A stretch of DNA of 64,000 nt from Mesobacillus jeotgali (lineage in GTDB: Bacteria; Bacillota; Bacilli; Bacillales; Cytobacillaceae): NCBI RefSeq assembly GCF_014856545.2, contig NZ_CP109811.1:2102001-2166000 (forward strand), in the 5' to 3' direction. Every line of letters begins with the position of its first letter. Within the stretch, counting starts at the first letter, position 1. Below are positions 33,464 to 42,116 of the stretch, piece after piece. Under the pieces are notes generated by a model, which ran no database searches, was not told the origin of the DNA, and saw only the letters and a list, made by a program, of their open reading frames with translations. A program made the position numbers and the translations under genes.

Positions 33464-34282
33464 ATGAGTTTAGTTGTCAATAAGGGCTTAGCAGAAAGGT
33501 TGGAGATTTCAGAGATCGATACTTTAAGCTCTAGGTTAACAGAAATGCAAAAAATAGATGGAAATCCAATGAAAGTTGAAATTCAAAAGTTTGGCAATGC
33601 GACTGCATTCACGGTAAAGAATATACCTGGTCCATCCTTCAACACGGTTAAGGGTCTAAAAGAAGGAGACGAAAAGCAAATAGATAAAATCATTGATTTT
33701 TACAAGCAAAAAGATATTCCTGTTCGATTTGAACTAACTCCAGCACATACTTCTCCAGACTTATTAACCCACCTCAGTGAAACTGGATTTTATCATAATG
33801 ATTTTCATACAACTCTATATGCTTCACTTTCTAACGAAGCAGTAACAAGCTATAAATTAAATGAACAAAAAATTTCCATCCGTAAGTTAAAACGTAATGA
33901 ATTTGATACTTTTGCAGAAATCTACACAAAGGGTTTCAAAATGCCAGCATTCTTAAAAAGTGGAATAGCACAAAATAATGAAATACTTTATAACATAAAA
34001 AATTGGACATTTTATCTAGCCAGCTATGAAAACGAACCTGCTGGAATTGGTGTTTCGTTCATAAAAGACCGTATAGTTACTTTAGCTGCAGCGGCAACAT
34101 TACCGGCTTTTAGAAATAAAGGTATACAAAGTGCATTAATAAATCAACGTATCAACGAAGCAATTCTACAAAACTGTGATTTAGTTGTAGGACAAGCAAA
34201 ATTCGGCTCCGTCAGTCAAAATAATATGGAAAGAGCGGGATTGAGTATAGCTTATACAAAGGCAATTTGGGTTGAAAAGTAA
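33464..34282 (+). CDS. GNAT-family acetyltransferase
   Basis: This 272-residue protein has an N-terminal degenerate GNAT half (about 1-125) and a C-terminal catalytic half. The acetyl-CoA-binding loop reads AAATLPAFRNKGIQSALINQRI. The C-terminal VGQAKFGSVSQNNMERAGL fits the late GNAT strands. The acceptor is unknown. ATG 33464 follows GGGAG by 8 bases. Confidence 0.8.
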   Translation: MSLVVNKGLAERLEISEIDTLSSRLTEMQKIDGNPMKVEIQKFGNATAFTVKNIPGPSFNTVKGLKEGDEKQIDKIIDFYKQKDIPVRFELTPAHTSPDLLTHLSETGFYHNDFHTTLYASLSNEAVTSYKLNEQKISIRKLKRNEFDTFAEIYTKGFKMPAFLKSGIAQNNEILYNIKNWTFYLASYENEPAGIGVSFIKDRIVTLAAAATLPAFRNKGIQSALINQRINEAILQNCDLVVGQAKFGSVSQNNMERAGLSIAYTKAIWVEK

Positions 34283-34352
34283 GTACCTTTTTCACTGGCG
34301 GGTAGTAAGGTAACAGCAATGGGCTTCTAAATGGAATTTTTGGAGGTGACAA

Positions 34353-34706
34353 ATGTATAGGAAATACTTCAATCTAATATTATATTTTTTTTGCTGCTTG
34401 CTTATAGTAGCTTGCTCAAATGAGAGTATCTATTCTGGGAAAGTTGTTCAAAAGGCTGAAAGAAATGATAATAGCTATCTTATACTTGTGGTAAAAAATA
34501 TAAGTGATAGTGACCTGGAAAACAAATCTGCTGATGAATTACTTGAAATAGCTTCATTACCTGATAATGGCTTGAATTTTTACGTCGATAAGAAAACTTA
34601 TGAAAATATAGAAGTTGGGAATAAGGTTGAAGTAACATATTCTGGACCTGCTCAAGAATCATTACCTCCAAAAGTGGGTGCAAAAAAAGTAAAAGTTATC
34701 GAATAA
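34353..34706 (+). CDS. DUF3221-like (YobA-like) lipoprotein
   Basis: This 117-residue protein has a signal sequence ending IVACS. The mature part is a small beta-barrel-like domain with GKVVQKAERNDNSYLIL at the start and IEVGNKVEVTYSGPAQESLPPKVGAKKVKV at the end. This agrees with the DUF3221 / YobA pattern of Bacillus lipoproteins. GGAGG lies 8 bases before the ATG. A right-half remnant of the dispersed element follows at about 34715-34760. Confidence 0.75.
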   Translation: MYRKYFNLILYFFCCLLIVACSNESIYSGKVVQKAERNDNSYLILVVKNISDSDLENKSADELLEIASLPDNGLNFYVDKKTYENIEVGNKVEVTYSGPAQESLPPKVGAKKVKVIE

Positions 34707-34812
34707 TAAGCCAGAATTCCCCTACTTAACAAACCATGCAGTATAGTTCGAGAAGGATTTGAACATTGCTGCATCGAATATAAATAGGTAAAAAGTGGAA
34801 AAAGGTGAAAAT

Positions 34813-35628
34813 ATGAGTAAAATCATAAACTATTACAATCAATTTGATGAGTGGGGAAGGTTAGAACGTGAACCAATTGAATTCCAAGTGAATTGGCATT
34901 TTATAAAAAAATATTTGCCCCAAACAGGTTACGTTCTTGATAATGGTGCTGGACCAGGAAAATACTCAATGGAACTTGCTAAAGAGGGTTATACGGTAAT
35001 ACTCACGGATCTAACGCCACGATTAGTAGAAATTGCAAAAGATAAAGCAAAAGAATTAAAATTAGAAGGACAATTTGAAGGGTTTTATGCTGCGGATGCC
35101 AGAGATCTTAATATGATTAAAGATGAACAATTCGACGCATCGTTAATGCTTGGTCCTATGTATCATTTGCAAAAAAAAGATGAACGTATCCAGGCTGTTA
35201 GAGAGTTAAATAGAGTAACAAAAAAACGGGGATTTGTTTTTGTTGCTTTTATGCCAAGAATTAGGCACATACTTACATCGCTGATAAATCCGGAGAATTG
35301 GAAGCCGAATGACAATATGGATACCATTGTTCAGTTTTCTCAAACGGGTTGCTTTAACCACGCTGATGAGGGACGTTTTACAGGGGCGTATTATTTTAAT
35401 ATTGAAGAAATCATTCCTTTTATGGAATCACAAGGGTTTGAAACCTTGGAGTTAATAGGTTCAAATCCTGGAGCGATCCTTAACAATGATAGTTGGAATT
35501 ACTGGAGAGATAAAGGTGATCAAGAAGTAAGAAAAATCATTGATTTAATAAAAGAAAAAGCTGCTGACCCTTATATTCTTGGTATTTCTACTCACTTACT
35601 TTACATTGGTAAGAAAAAAAGTAGATAA
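34813..35628 (+). CDS. Class I SAM-dependent methyltransferase
   Basis: This 271-residue methyltransferase has motif I VLDNGAGPGKYSMELAKEG near residue 45, TDLTP as the acidic motif and LMLGPMYHLQ as the post-II strand. The long C-terminal region covers the substrate site, which is unidentified. AAAGGTGAAA precedes the ATG at 34813. The frame extends to 34795 without a better site. Confidence 0.85.
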   Translation: MSKIINYYNQFDEWGRLEREPIEFQVNWHFIKKYLPQTGYVLDNGAGPGKYSMELAKEGYTVILTDLTPRLVEIAKDKAKELKLEGQFEGFYAADARDLNMIKDEQFDASLMLGPMYHLQKKDERIQAVRELNRVTKKRGFVFVAFMPRIRHILTSLINPENWKPNDNMDTIVQFSQTGCFNHADEGRFTGAYYFNIEEIIPFMESQGFETLELIGSNPGAILNNDSWNYWRDKGDQEVRKIIDLIKEKAADPYILGISTHLLYIGKKKSR

Positions 35629-35807
35629 AACATACTTTTTCATCAGATTGTGCGGAATGTACTCGGCATATAGGTTTCGTTTCTAATAATTGTGCTGCCA
35701 TTCATGGGTGGCATAATTTTGTTTTTAAAATAATAAAACAGCTTCAAGAAGGAATGGTTATCTTTAAATAGAAATACATTGTATAAGCTGAATTTGGAGT
35801 GTGTACA

Positions 35808-36284
35808 ATGATTAAATTCTTTGAGTATAACTGGCAGGTAAGAGATGAGTGGTTTGACTGGTGTAATCAAGTAACAATTGAAGAGTTATTAAAGGATCGT
35901 AAAGGAGGAGTAGGTAATATTTTATACACACTCTTCCATATAATTGATGTGGAATATAGTTGGATACGTGGTATTCAGGGGAAAGAGGATGTGGTTTTTC
36001 AGTTTGCTGACTATAATACACTTGAAAAGGTTAAGTCTCTTTCAGATCAATTACGCATTGAATTAGCCGAATATTTAAAGACAGACCTATCAGACTTGAA
36101 AGAACTGATTGTCAGTGTACCTTGGGATGAAGCAAAATACAATGTGAATGATATACTTCACCATATTATCGCACATGAAATTCATCATATCGGCCAGCTT
36201 TCAGTTTGGGCAAGAGAATTGGAACTAAAACCCGTATCCGCTAATTTGGTTGGCAGAGATTTAAAATCTGTCCATTTTTATTGA
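35808..36284 (+). CDS. DinB-family metal-dependent protein
   Basis: This 158-residue four-helix protein fits the DinB / YfiT fold. The three metal-binding His are visible: one in YTLFHIIDVEYSW (about residue 43) and two in HEIHHIGQL (about 123-127). Family members include thiol-dependent transferases, often bacillithiol-dependent. The exact reaction is unknown here. The start at ATG 35808 follows TTGGAG by about 9 bases. Confidence 0.83.
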   Translation: MIKFFEYNWQVRDEWFDWCNQVTIEELLKDRKGGVGNILYTLFHIIDVEYSWIRGIQGKEDVVFQFADYNTLEKVKSLSDQLRIELAEYLKTDLSDLKELIVSVPWDEAKYNVNDILHHIIAHEIHHIGQLSVWARELELKPVSANLVGRDLKSVHFY

Positions 36285-36455
36285 AAAAACGGGTTCTCCC
36301 CTTTAAAATTTTTGGTCGAAAATACAGATAAGTGATAGCTGCTATTATGATTTTAAAGAATAAGAAACGATATTTGCTATTTAAAGATCTCAGTGTTAGT
36401 TGAATTTTATTTAGGTAAGATAGTGAGTAGCAATACATAGAAAAGAGGCATTTAG

Positions 36456-37013
36456 ATGAAAACTGAACAACAGTATTTTGAAGAAGGAAAATCAATTCAA
36501 ACTTATATGAATGAAATGGGCATATTAAAAGAGGAAAGTTTTGGTGTATATGAACAATTTCATCTCCCTTCAGATGGATTTGCTGAAAAGTTAAAACAAA
36601 GCCAACTTCATTTCTTAACGATTACAGAAGATTGGTGTGGAGATGCGATGATGATTAATCCTGTTATTCGCAAATTAGCTGAAGCTGCTGATATTGAAAT
36701 GCGCGTTGCATTACGAGATACAGATACAGATCTGATTGATCGTCACTTAACTAACGGTGGACGTGCCATTCCCATGATTTTAATCTTTGATAACCAAGGA
36801 CATTTACTTGGAAAATGGGGACCCCGTGCACCCAAGGCTCAGCATATCGTTGATGAAGTCCGTGCTGCATTGCCTTCAAAAGAGGATCCCTCCTTTGCGG
36901 AGAAACAAAAAGAAGCCTTTGGTTCTTTAAGGAAAAGGTATACAGAGGATCAAGTTCTATGGTCAGATGTTTATGATAGCTTTAAGGAGACCATGTTAGC
37001 TATTTTGAAGTAG
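36456..37013 (+). CDS. Thioredoxin-fold protein with single-Cys active site
   Basis: This 185-residue protein has a thioredoxin-like fold with the active-site motif reading WCGDA instead of WCGPC, so only one Cys remains. The strand-turn AIPMILIFDNQG carries the cis-Pro loop. A helical extension leads (about 1-45) and an extension follows. Monothiol proteins of this kind may act in thiol exchange or isomerase reactions rather than disulphide reduction. AGAGG lies 8 bases before the ATG. No partner gene is adjacent. Confidence 0.8.
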   Translation: MKTEQQYFEEGKSIQTYMNEMGILKEESFGVYEQFHLPSDGFAEKLKQSQLHFLTITEDWCGDAMMINPVIRKLAEAADIEMRVALRDTDTDLIDRHLTNGGRAIPMILIFDNQGHLLGKWGPRAPKAQHIVDEVRAALPSKEDPSFAEKQKEAFGSLRKRYTEDQVLWSDVYDSFKETMLAILK

Positions 37014-37097
37014 TGTATGAGCAGTGTGTCCAAGAATAAAACCTAATTGGGAAAGATTGAAAAATATATAATTTGATAAAATCCGCCTATTGTCAAT

Positions 37098-37114
37098 CCA
37101 GTATGTTATACTGG
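37098..37114. promoter_or_regulatory. 7-3-7 palindrome
   Basis: CCAGTATGTTATACTGG is a perfect inverted repeat (CCAGTAT / ATACTGG with a 3-base centre) in the gap after the thioredoxin-like gene. It is 49 bases upstream of a strong terminator. It could be an operator, but no promoter pair with normal spacing is visible around it. Confidence 0.4.
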
Positions 37115-37162
37115 AAACAAACCTTTTTATCTTTAAATCTTTTTACATTACCGGTTCCATCT

Positions 37163-37193
37163 CCCTGCTCATATCTTGAGCAGGGTTTTTTTT
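37163..37193 (+). terminator. Strong rightward terminator
   Basis: CCCTGCTC (37163-37170) pairs with GAGCAGGG (37178-37185), followed by eight Ts. It lies 150 bases after the thioredoxin-like stop, so it may end that transcript or an unannotated small RNA. Confidence 0.9.
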
Positions 37194-37215
37194 ATTGAGA
37201 ATTTTTTATGGAATA

Positions 37216-37244
37216 TAAAAAACAGGCTCTATATAGAGCCTGTT
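37216..37244 (-). terminator. Terminator of the cold-shock gene
   Basis: AACAGGCTCTATATAGAGCCTGTT (37221-37244) is a perfect 24-base palindrome. Read leftward it ends in a T-run. Confidence 0.9.
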
Positions 37245-37262
37245 CGTATGAACGATTTAAGA

Positions 37263-37463
37263 TTAAGCTTTTTGAACGTTAGCAGCTTGAGCTCCACGAG
37301 CACCTTGCTCAACGTCAAAAGTAACTTTTTGACCTTCGTCTAAAGATTTGAAACCTTCACTTTGGATAGCAGAGAAGTGTACGAATACGTCGTCTCCACC
37401 TTCGCGCTCGATGAATCCGAAGCCTTTTTCTGCATTAAACCATTTAACTGTACCTTGTTCCAT
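37263..37463 (-). CDS. Cold-shock protein (CspB/CspD type)
   Basis: This 66-residue OB-fold nucleic-acid chaperone binds single-stranded RNA and DNA. RNP-1 (KGFGFI) and RNP-2 (VFVHF) are intact, as are KWFNAEKG at the start and GPQAANV-like GAQAANV near the end. Members prevent RNA secondary structure in the cold. GGAGG lies 8 bases upstream of the ATG, and a small hairpin sits right next to it. The 5' leader may be long, as is usual for this family. Confidence 0.95.
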   Translation of the reverse strand: MEQGTVKWFNAEKGFGFIEREGGDDVFVHFSAIQSEGFKSLDEGQKVTFDVEQGARGAQAANVQKA

Positions 37464-37478
37464 TTTTGTTGCCTCCTA

Positions 37479-37492
37479 GTGCGTTATCGCAC
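37479..37492 (-). promoter_or_regulatory. Hairpin next to the cold-shock ribosome binding site
   Basis: GTGCG and CGCAC enclose a 4-base loop directly 5' of the AGGAGG of the cold-shock gene. The position is suitable for temperature-dependent control of ribosome access. That role is inference. Confidence 0.4.
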
Positions 37493-37689
37493 AACGTATT
37501 ACTATCCTTGCCCAAAGTGATCATCAAGACGAAAAGTTTGATACTTATACTATCCTTTACACCGAACAAAAATAATTCTTATTCATCATAACAGGAAACG
37601 TAAGATAAAGCAAATCAACCCTTGAAGAGTCCACTTATATTAGCGCTGACCATACAAGGATGCTGTAATGGTTATTGAACGAAGAGATT

Positions 37690-37755
37690 CTTTAATCCAG
37701 AACGGGTTAACACTTTTTTGAATATACCTTGATCAACGAACGGGCAGAATCTATC
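37690..37755 (+). repeat. Dispersed two-hairpin element (diverged copy)
   Basis: tttaatccagaacgggttaacacttttttg is followed by aatataccttgatcaacgaacgggcagaa. The order and spacing match the element, and both halves are diverged. It lies in the 438-base gap upstream of the cold-shock gene, which otherwise holds the cold-shock leader and the promoter of the next gene. Confidence 0.6.
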
Positions 37756-37901
37756 CTCGTACTGTTTGCCGGGTAGGACACTGGCAATATCGTATAGGTT
37801 GGGAGTAAAAGGAATCATAGTATTTTTTAAGAGAAAAATAGGGTAATAGGAGCATTTACAATTAATACCAATTACTTTATACTATAATCGAGGTGGTAAA
37901 G

Positions 37902-38090
37902 ATGATTTGGTTGATAATTGGAGCACCGTTAATTGTTTTGATCATTATTGCTTTGATATTGGAAAAGAAAAGAGGGGCTGTTCCACCAGAGCCACGCCAC
38001 AACCATGGTATCGAATCTGATACAATGAAATATCAGTATTATACCACTCCTCATAGTGGAGGAAGTGAAGGTAATCCTCCACAAGGTTAA
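37902..38090 (+). CDS. Small bitopic membrane protein
   Basis: This 62-residue protein has an N-terminal membrane helix (about 2-22), a basic stop-transfer segment (EKKRG) and a polar, Pro/Gly/His-rich tail ending in HSGGSEGNPPQG. GAGGTGG precedes ATG 37902 by 5 bases. No family is recognised. Confidence 0.65.
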   Translation: MIWLIIGAPLIVLIIIALILEKKRGAVPPEPRHNHGIESDTMKYQYYTTPHSGGSEGNPPQG

Positions 38091-38131
38091 GGTTCACTTA
38101 GTTGACCGTTCTTTGTTATTGAATCGTGTAT

Positions 38132-38166
38132 AATCCCTTCTCAACTAAGAGATGGGATTTATTTTT
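38132..38166 (+). terminator. Terminator
   Basis: AATCCC-tt-CTC (38132-38142) faces GAG-at-GGGATT (38149-38159), followed by TATTTTTT. Directly after it lies a right-half remnant of the dispersed element (tatttccttatcaactctttaac). Confidence 0.7.
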
Positions 38167-38284
38167 TGTATTTCCTTATCAACTCTTTAACTGAGTCTCT
38201 AATAGATATACCCGAATATTTATTGAAGTCTTAAGTTCTAGAAAAGGAGAGAATAATCTGAAACTATAGAAGGAGAATCCTAAA

Positions 38285-39217
38285 ATGAAAAAGAACTATT
38301 TAATCTTACTTTTAACAACCACTTTCATGGTAGGTTGTACCAACGTAGAGGATGCACCAATTACAGATAAAGAAACAGATTCGCAAGAAGTATCCACGGT
38401 TAATACAAATGAAAAAAGTGAAAAAGAAGAAACCACCACTACGGTTGTAGACGAACCAGTAGTAGAGGAACAACCAACCCAATCAAATGTTGAGCTGTTC
38501 TCAGGATACAAATTAATTGAAGTTGATGGTGGTGATTTGTCAGGAATTCGAGAACCTAACGTCGTCGTAGATATTGGATACGGAGACCGTGAGTACTGGG
38601 CTTTTACGAATGAGTACGGGCAACTAGTACGTGTAATAGCTAAAGAAATCATTCTCCAAGATGACCGTAACGAACCTGTATTATCTTCTGGCAGATACTA
38701 CTCTGATGAAGCAAAGGTTCCCGGTGTCGTAAGTGACGTTTTAGATGAAGGACATGTGATTGCTGATTCTCTCGGAGGGGTGTCGAATGCATATAATATT
38801 ACCCCACAAGATAGTACACTTAACCGTCATGGTGATCAAGCTTATATGGAAAAATCGATCCTTACCGCAGGTGGAGCAACTAACTTTGAAGCAATTATCA
38901 CATATCCGAATAATCAAACCCAGATTCCTTCAAGTTATCAGTATACCTATACTTTAATGGGTAACGAAATCATTGATAAATTCGACAATGTGAACCCTGA
39001 TGCGATAAACCAATCACTAAGTTCAACAGGCAGTGAGCCTTCCGATTCAACAGGTTCAAACACAAACGGCGATATTTCAAGCGTTGATACAAACGGTAAT
39101 GGACAGGTGACGATTAAAGAAGCAAAAGCCGCAGGTTTCAGCATGCCGATAACGTCTGATCATTGGTTATACCCATATATGGATGATCGTGATGGGGACG
39201 GCATGGTAGGTGAGTAA
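38285..39217 (+). CDS. Surface lipoprotein nuclease with C-terminal calcium-binding (excalibur-like) motif
   Basis: This 310-residue protein has a lipoprotein signal ending MVGC, a Thr/Glu-rich linker (about 20-70) and a central nuclease-like domain (about 85-220). There, EGHVIADSLGGVSNAYNITPQDSTLNRHG resembles the DNA/RNA non-specific endonuclease type 2 active site (His and Asn). The end has a DTNGNGQVTIKEAKAAGF loop and a final DRDGDGMVGE, the excalibur / EF-hand-like calcium signature. It would degrade extracellular nucleic acid at the cell surface, perhaps for nutrition or DNA uptake. AGAAGGAG lies 8 bases before the ATG. Confidence 0.8.
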   Translation: MKKNYLILLLTTTFMVGCTNVEDAPITDKETDSQEVSTVNTNEKSEKEETTTTVVDEPVVEEQPTQSNVELFSGYKLIEVDGGDLSGIREPNVVVDIGYGDREYWAFTNEYGQLVRVIAKEIILQDDRNEPVLSSGRYYSDEAKVPGVVSDVLDEGHVIADSLGGVSNAYNITPQDSTLNRHGDQAYMEKSILTAGGATNFEAIITYPNNQTQIPSSYQYTYTLMGNEIIDKFDNVNPDAINQSLSSTGSEPSDSTGSNTNGDISSVDTNGNGQVTIKEAKAAGFSMPITSDHWLYPYMDDRDGDGMVGE

Positions 39218-39242
39218 TCCCCTGGAACTGTGAGGGAAATAA

Positions 39243-39353
39243 ATGGCCGAAAGAACATTTTATTCGAGTTTTATGAGTATAGATAGTGAATGGCTGGTCA
39301 TTTGGTTTAATGATAAAGACCTAGTGACAGATTATGAAATTAAAACAGATTAA
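39243..39353 (+). CDS. 36-residue orphan or gene remnant
   Basis: An open frame from ATG 39243 encodes MAERTFYSSFMSID, then EWLVIWFNDKDLVTDYEIKTD. The end is typical of the last beta hairpin of SmpA/OmlA-like or YxeA-like small exported proteins. GTGAGGG is 6 bases upstream and a stop codon directly precedes the ATG. It looks like the surviving C-terminus of a larger protein, but it could be a short real gene. Confidence 0.4.
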   Translation: MAERTFYSSFMSIDSEWLVIWFNDKDLVTDYEIKTD

Positions 39354-39420
39354 ATGATACAGGGATGCTTAGGCAGATCAGGTTTAAATATATCTGTGAA
39401 AAAATCTGCTTCAAAATGTG

Positions 39421-39470
39421 GGTGCATTAATCCAAGAAGGATTAGGCACCTTTTTGGTTGAATTCTAATT
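39421..39470 (+). repeat. Dispersed two-hairpin element
   Basis: GGTGC-a-TTAATCC (39421-39433) pairs with GGATTA-GGCACC (39439-39450), followed by five Ts and ggttgaattctaattatac as a reduced right half. Confidence 0.8.
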
Positions 39471-39522
39471 ATACTAAGGAACAGTAGAGTCTAAGAAGAA
39501 TTTTATTGGGGGAGGCGTTATT

Positions 39523-39696
39523 TTGGGAATTAAAAGTAAGTTAATTTATCTTTTTACCTTGGTATTTCTGACCTTTGCAATATACTTAATTGTTGAATCT
39601 ATCTCATTTAAAGGGATATTCGACGAATATGAACCAGTATGTATACTACTTTCTTTAATAGCCTCACATTTAATTACGACCAAGATTCTTGAATAA
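39523..39696 (+). CDS. Small two-segment membrane protein
   Basis: From TTG 39523 there are 57 codons encoding two hydrophobic segments (about 5-24 and 38-53) joined by a charged loop (FKGIFDEYEP). GGGGGAGG lies 7 bases before the TTG, which supports it as a real start. It is too short for most gene callers and resembles no family known to me. Confidence 0.55.
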   Translation: MGIKSKLIYLFTLVFLTFAIYLIVESISFKGIFDEYEPVCILLSLIASHLITTKILE

Positions 39697-39793
39697 TCAT
39701 TACAGATTCTATATTAATCAAACAGGGCAGGAGTTTAAGAGTGATTTAATTAATGGGGGAAGTATTATAATCAGATGTATTGCCGTATAAACT

Positions 39794-40282
39794 TTGCTTC
39801 TTATTATATTGACAGGCTGTAATTCGCAAATTTTTTTAGAAGATGAGAAGGACAACATTCATAATGCATTATCAGAATACTTATCACTATTAGTTAAAAA
39901 AGACTATAAAAGTGCATCAGAATACGTAGTAGTTTATTTTGCTGAGAAACCGTACCCAGTTCAAGAGGAAATTGCTAAGGAAATATGGATTCAAAGAGTG
40001 GAGAATCAGTACAACACAAACTCGTATTTATTGTCTTTTAACATACTAACTGTTGAACCAAGCGTTGATAATAGGGATTTTGCGCAAGCACTAGCAGAAA
40101 TGACAGTATTGGAAAACGGTATCAAGAATACAAGGAATATTTATGTTCATTTAGAATTAAAAGATAAATGGGAGATCGGATATTATTTTCGCGAAAATCA
40201 TTCAATGCCAGACCCTATTACCAATATCTATACGGGGTATATTTCTCAAGAAGAGATGAAATCTTTTAATACAAAAGACTAA
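39794..40282 (+). CDS. Lipoprotein of unknown function with damaged signal peptide
   Basis: The body (about 150 residues after the lipobox Cys) is soluble and helical at first (KDNIHNALSEYLSLLVKKDYKSASEY), like NTF2-type lipoproteins. The lipobox ILTGC is intact, but the only start in frame is TTG 39794. This gives a signal of eight residues with no basic n-region. Reading upstream in the same frame gives ATA-ATC-AGA-TGT...GTA-TAA, which looks like a former MIIRC...V start region that acquired an ATA for ATG and a TAA stop. The gene is probably silent or weakly expressed. Confidence 0.6.
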   Translation: MLLIILTGCNSQIFLEDEKDNIHNALSEYLSLLVKKDYKSASEYVVVYFAEKPYPVQEEIAKEIWIQRVENQYNTNSYLLSFNILTVEPSVDNRDFAQALAEMTVLENGIKNTRNIYVHLELKDKWEIGYYFRENHSMPDPITNIYTGYISQEEMKSFNTKD

Positions 40283-40436
40283 ACAGCTTTAACAGACTTA
40301 GTTAACTCGTTGTGAATAAGTAGCCCATAATAAGCCATGCGACTTAGGCAAAATAGTGAATGAGTGGCATTACCAAGAAAAGCATCTTGAAACATTGAAT
40401 AGCTGCAGGTCTATCAACGAAATTCTAATCAAAAGA

Positions 40437-40464
40437 AAGTGACAGACAACTTTGTCTGTCACTT
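40437..40464 (-). terminator. Terminator of the leftward lipoprotein gene
   Basis: AAGTGACAGACAA (40437-40449) and TTGTCTGTCACTT (40452-40464) form a nearly perfect 13-bp stem. On the minus strand a T-rich tail follows. Confidence 0.85.
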
Positions 40465-40468
40465 CTTC

Positions 40469-41484
40469 CTACTTATTCGGAATCTCTTTGACGGTTTGCT
40501 TTCCTGTTTTATGATTGTAATTTACGATGTATAGGAACTTCTTGGTTTTCTTTATATCAATAATTTTCACCGTTTTAGTGCCGTCTTTTTCTTGCCAGAA
40601 ATCCATGATGACAGGTTCAATAAATTGGCCACTTTCTGTTAAGGACTTTACCCAATCTGTAGATGGCGTGTTATTCATAAGCTGTTCTAGTTGATAAAGT
40701 GTTCCTTTAAACGGAAATGTCTCTGTTGATGTGTGGGAATGGTAAGCTGTCACGAAATCCCCGACTTGGAAATTTTCTAATTTGAGAGTTTCTCCTTTTT
40801 GGTTTTTGAAAGTAATCGACTTGTCAAAAGTAAAATCGACTCTGTTGATACGGAATCCGTTTGGTAAAACCTTCGTGATGTATCCAGTATACATAAAATC
40901 CTTTCTATCTTTGAGCGCTTTCTCCTGCTGTTCTTTTAATTTCTCAGCAAACTCATTTTTGATCTCTATCACTTTTAAATCCTTATTTTTCAGATTAAGA
41001 GTAGCTTCGTATTTTTTCCCGTTTATAGTCCATTCGAAAAAATGAATAATTAGTTTATCATCCGTTATTTTTTGTAAAGATGGAGATATGATTTTCCCAT
41101 TAGGCTGATGAGGATATAACGAACCGCTTCGCTTATTTCCTGGCTTTTCTTGTCATCATAAAGAATGACCCTAGTTGCTTCCCCTTGTCCCGGAAAGGAT
41201 GTCATGATCACTCCTGTCGTTTTTAAATTAATTAGGCTTCCCGGTTGAAAATCCTTGGAAGAAATTTTTTTACCAGAAGTCGTACCAATTACAGCCTTAT
41301 CGATTGAATAGTAGGTACTATCAACAAGAATATTGCTTTCACCTGTGTCTTGGATAATCCTCGCAGAATTTAAAAGCTCTTCATTCATGTTGAGCGAGCC
41401 TACAAGTGTAGTTTTGTTTAGATTGCAACCAGTTAATGTAATAAGGAGTATAATGATGATAAATATATTAATTTTCTTAAACAT
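40469..41484 (-). pseudogene. Large lipoprotein split by one frameshift
   Basis: The upstream part (41484 to about 41121) starts MFKKINIF, has the lipobox LTGC and reads normally to SEAV. It then runs into a frameshifted tail and stops at 41065. The next frame continues seamlessly: SLYPHQPNGK, then IISPSLQKITDD, then through 40972 to EIPNK at 40469. Adding one T to the GTTCG at about 41120-41123 restores a single 338-residue reading frame, and the total length (1016 bases) is one short of a multiple of three. An OB-like middle (TGYITKVLPNGFRINRVDF) suggests a lipoprotein sensor or ligand-binding protein. The family is not recognised. Confidence 0.75.
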
Positions 41485-41625
41485 TTATTTCTCCTCTCTT
41501 ATTCTCTTTTTTATTATAGTGTGAATTCGACCTAATAGCGATATGAAATGAAGTCTAGTGTCATGCGTAAAAGCTTTAACATATAAAGAAGTTAGATAGA
41601 AATAGTAACTTAATGGGAGGAACTT

Positions 41626-41955
41626 ATGAGGAACCTAAGAATTGTTATTCTCGTTGTATTGATAATGTTCATGGCAGCTTGTTCTTCTGAAAAAACAACC
41701 GAAACATATTCCATAATCATTGTTTCTGGTGATGAGAATATAAGTGAAACGTTTGTAAAATATGTAGGGGAAACTGTAATTGAATATCAGCATTTAACCA
41801 GCCTCAAGGTAGCACAAGAAAAATATCCAAAATACGATATAGAAAAAGCTCCAGCAATTTTAATATTTAAAGACAACGGAGGAGAACTAAAAAAGTTGGT
41901 ATTAAAAACATATGATATTGAAGAGGCAAAGGAATGGTTAGAAAACAACAAATAA
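41626..41955 (+). CDS. Small lipoprotein with thioredoxin-like body
   Basis: This 109-residue protein has a signal sequence ending MAACS. The mature 90 residues follow a thioredoxin-like strand-helix order, with KYDIEKAPAILIFKDNGGELKKLVLKTY matching the cis-Pro strand and following hairpin. No Cys pair is present, so it is probably not an oxidoreductase. GGGAGG lies 6 bases before the ATG. A full dispersed element follows. Confidence 0.7.
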   Translation: MRNLRIVILVVLIMFMAACSSEKTTETYSIIIVSGDENISETFVKYVGETVIEYQHLTSLKVAQEKYPKYDIEKAPAILIFKDNGGELKKLVLKTYDIEEAKEWLENNK

Positions 41956-41970
41956 ATACTTTATTCATGA

Positions 41971-42048
41971 AGGCGTTAATCCAGGGAGGATTAGCGCTTT
42001 TTTTGTTGAATTCCTTATTTGGCTAAAGAAGCAGGATATTTGAACAAG
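41971..42048 (+). repeat. Dispersed two-hairpin element (one of the fullest copies)
   Basis: aggcgttaatccagggaggattagcgc is followed by seven Ts, then gttgaattccttatttggctaaagaagcaggatatttgaacaag. GCGTTAATCC and GGATTAGCGC form the left stem. The tail gaagcaggatatttgaacaag is the best-preserved right end in the window. Confidence 0.85.
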
Positions 42049-42116
42049 TAGGTTATTAAAAGTAATTGTCCAAGTTTACGATTTATAATTAAAAAAGGAT
42101 GAGGAGCGTGAATACC

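Noticed and set aside
35690..35715. Terminator after the second methyltransferase gene
   Set aside because: The stem is only about 5 bp (TGCCA/TGGCA) with an 8-base loop, too weak to list.
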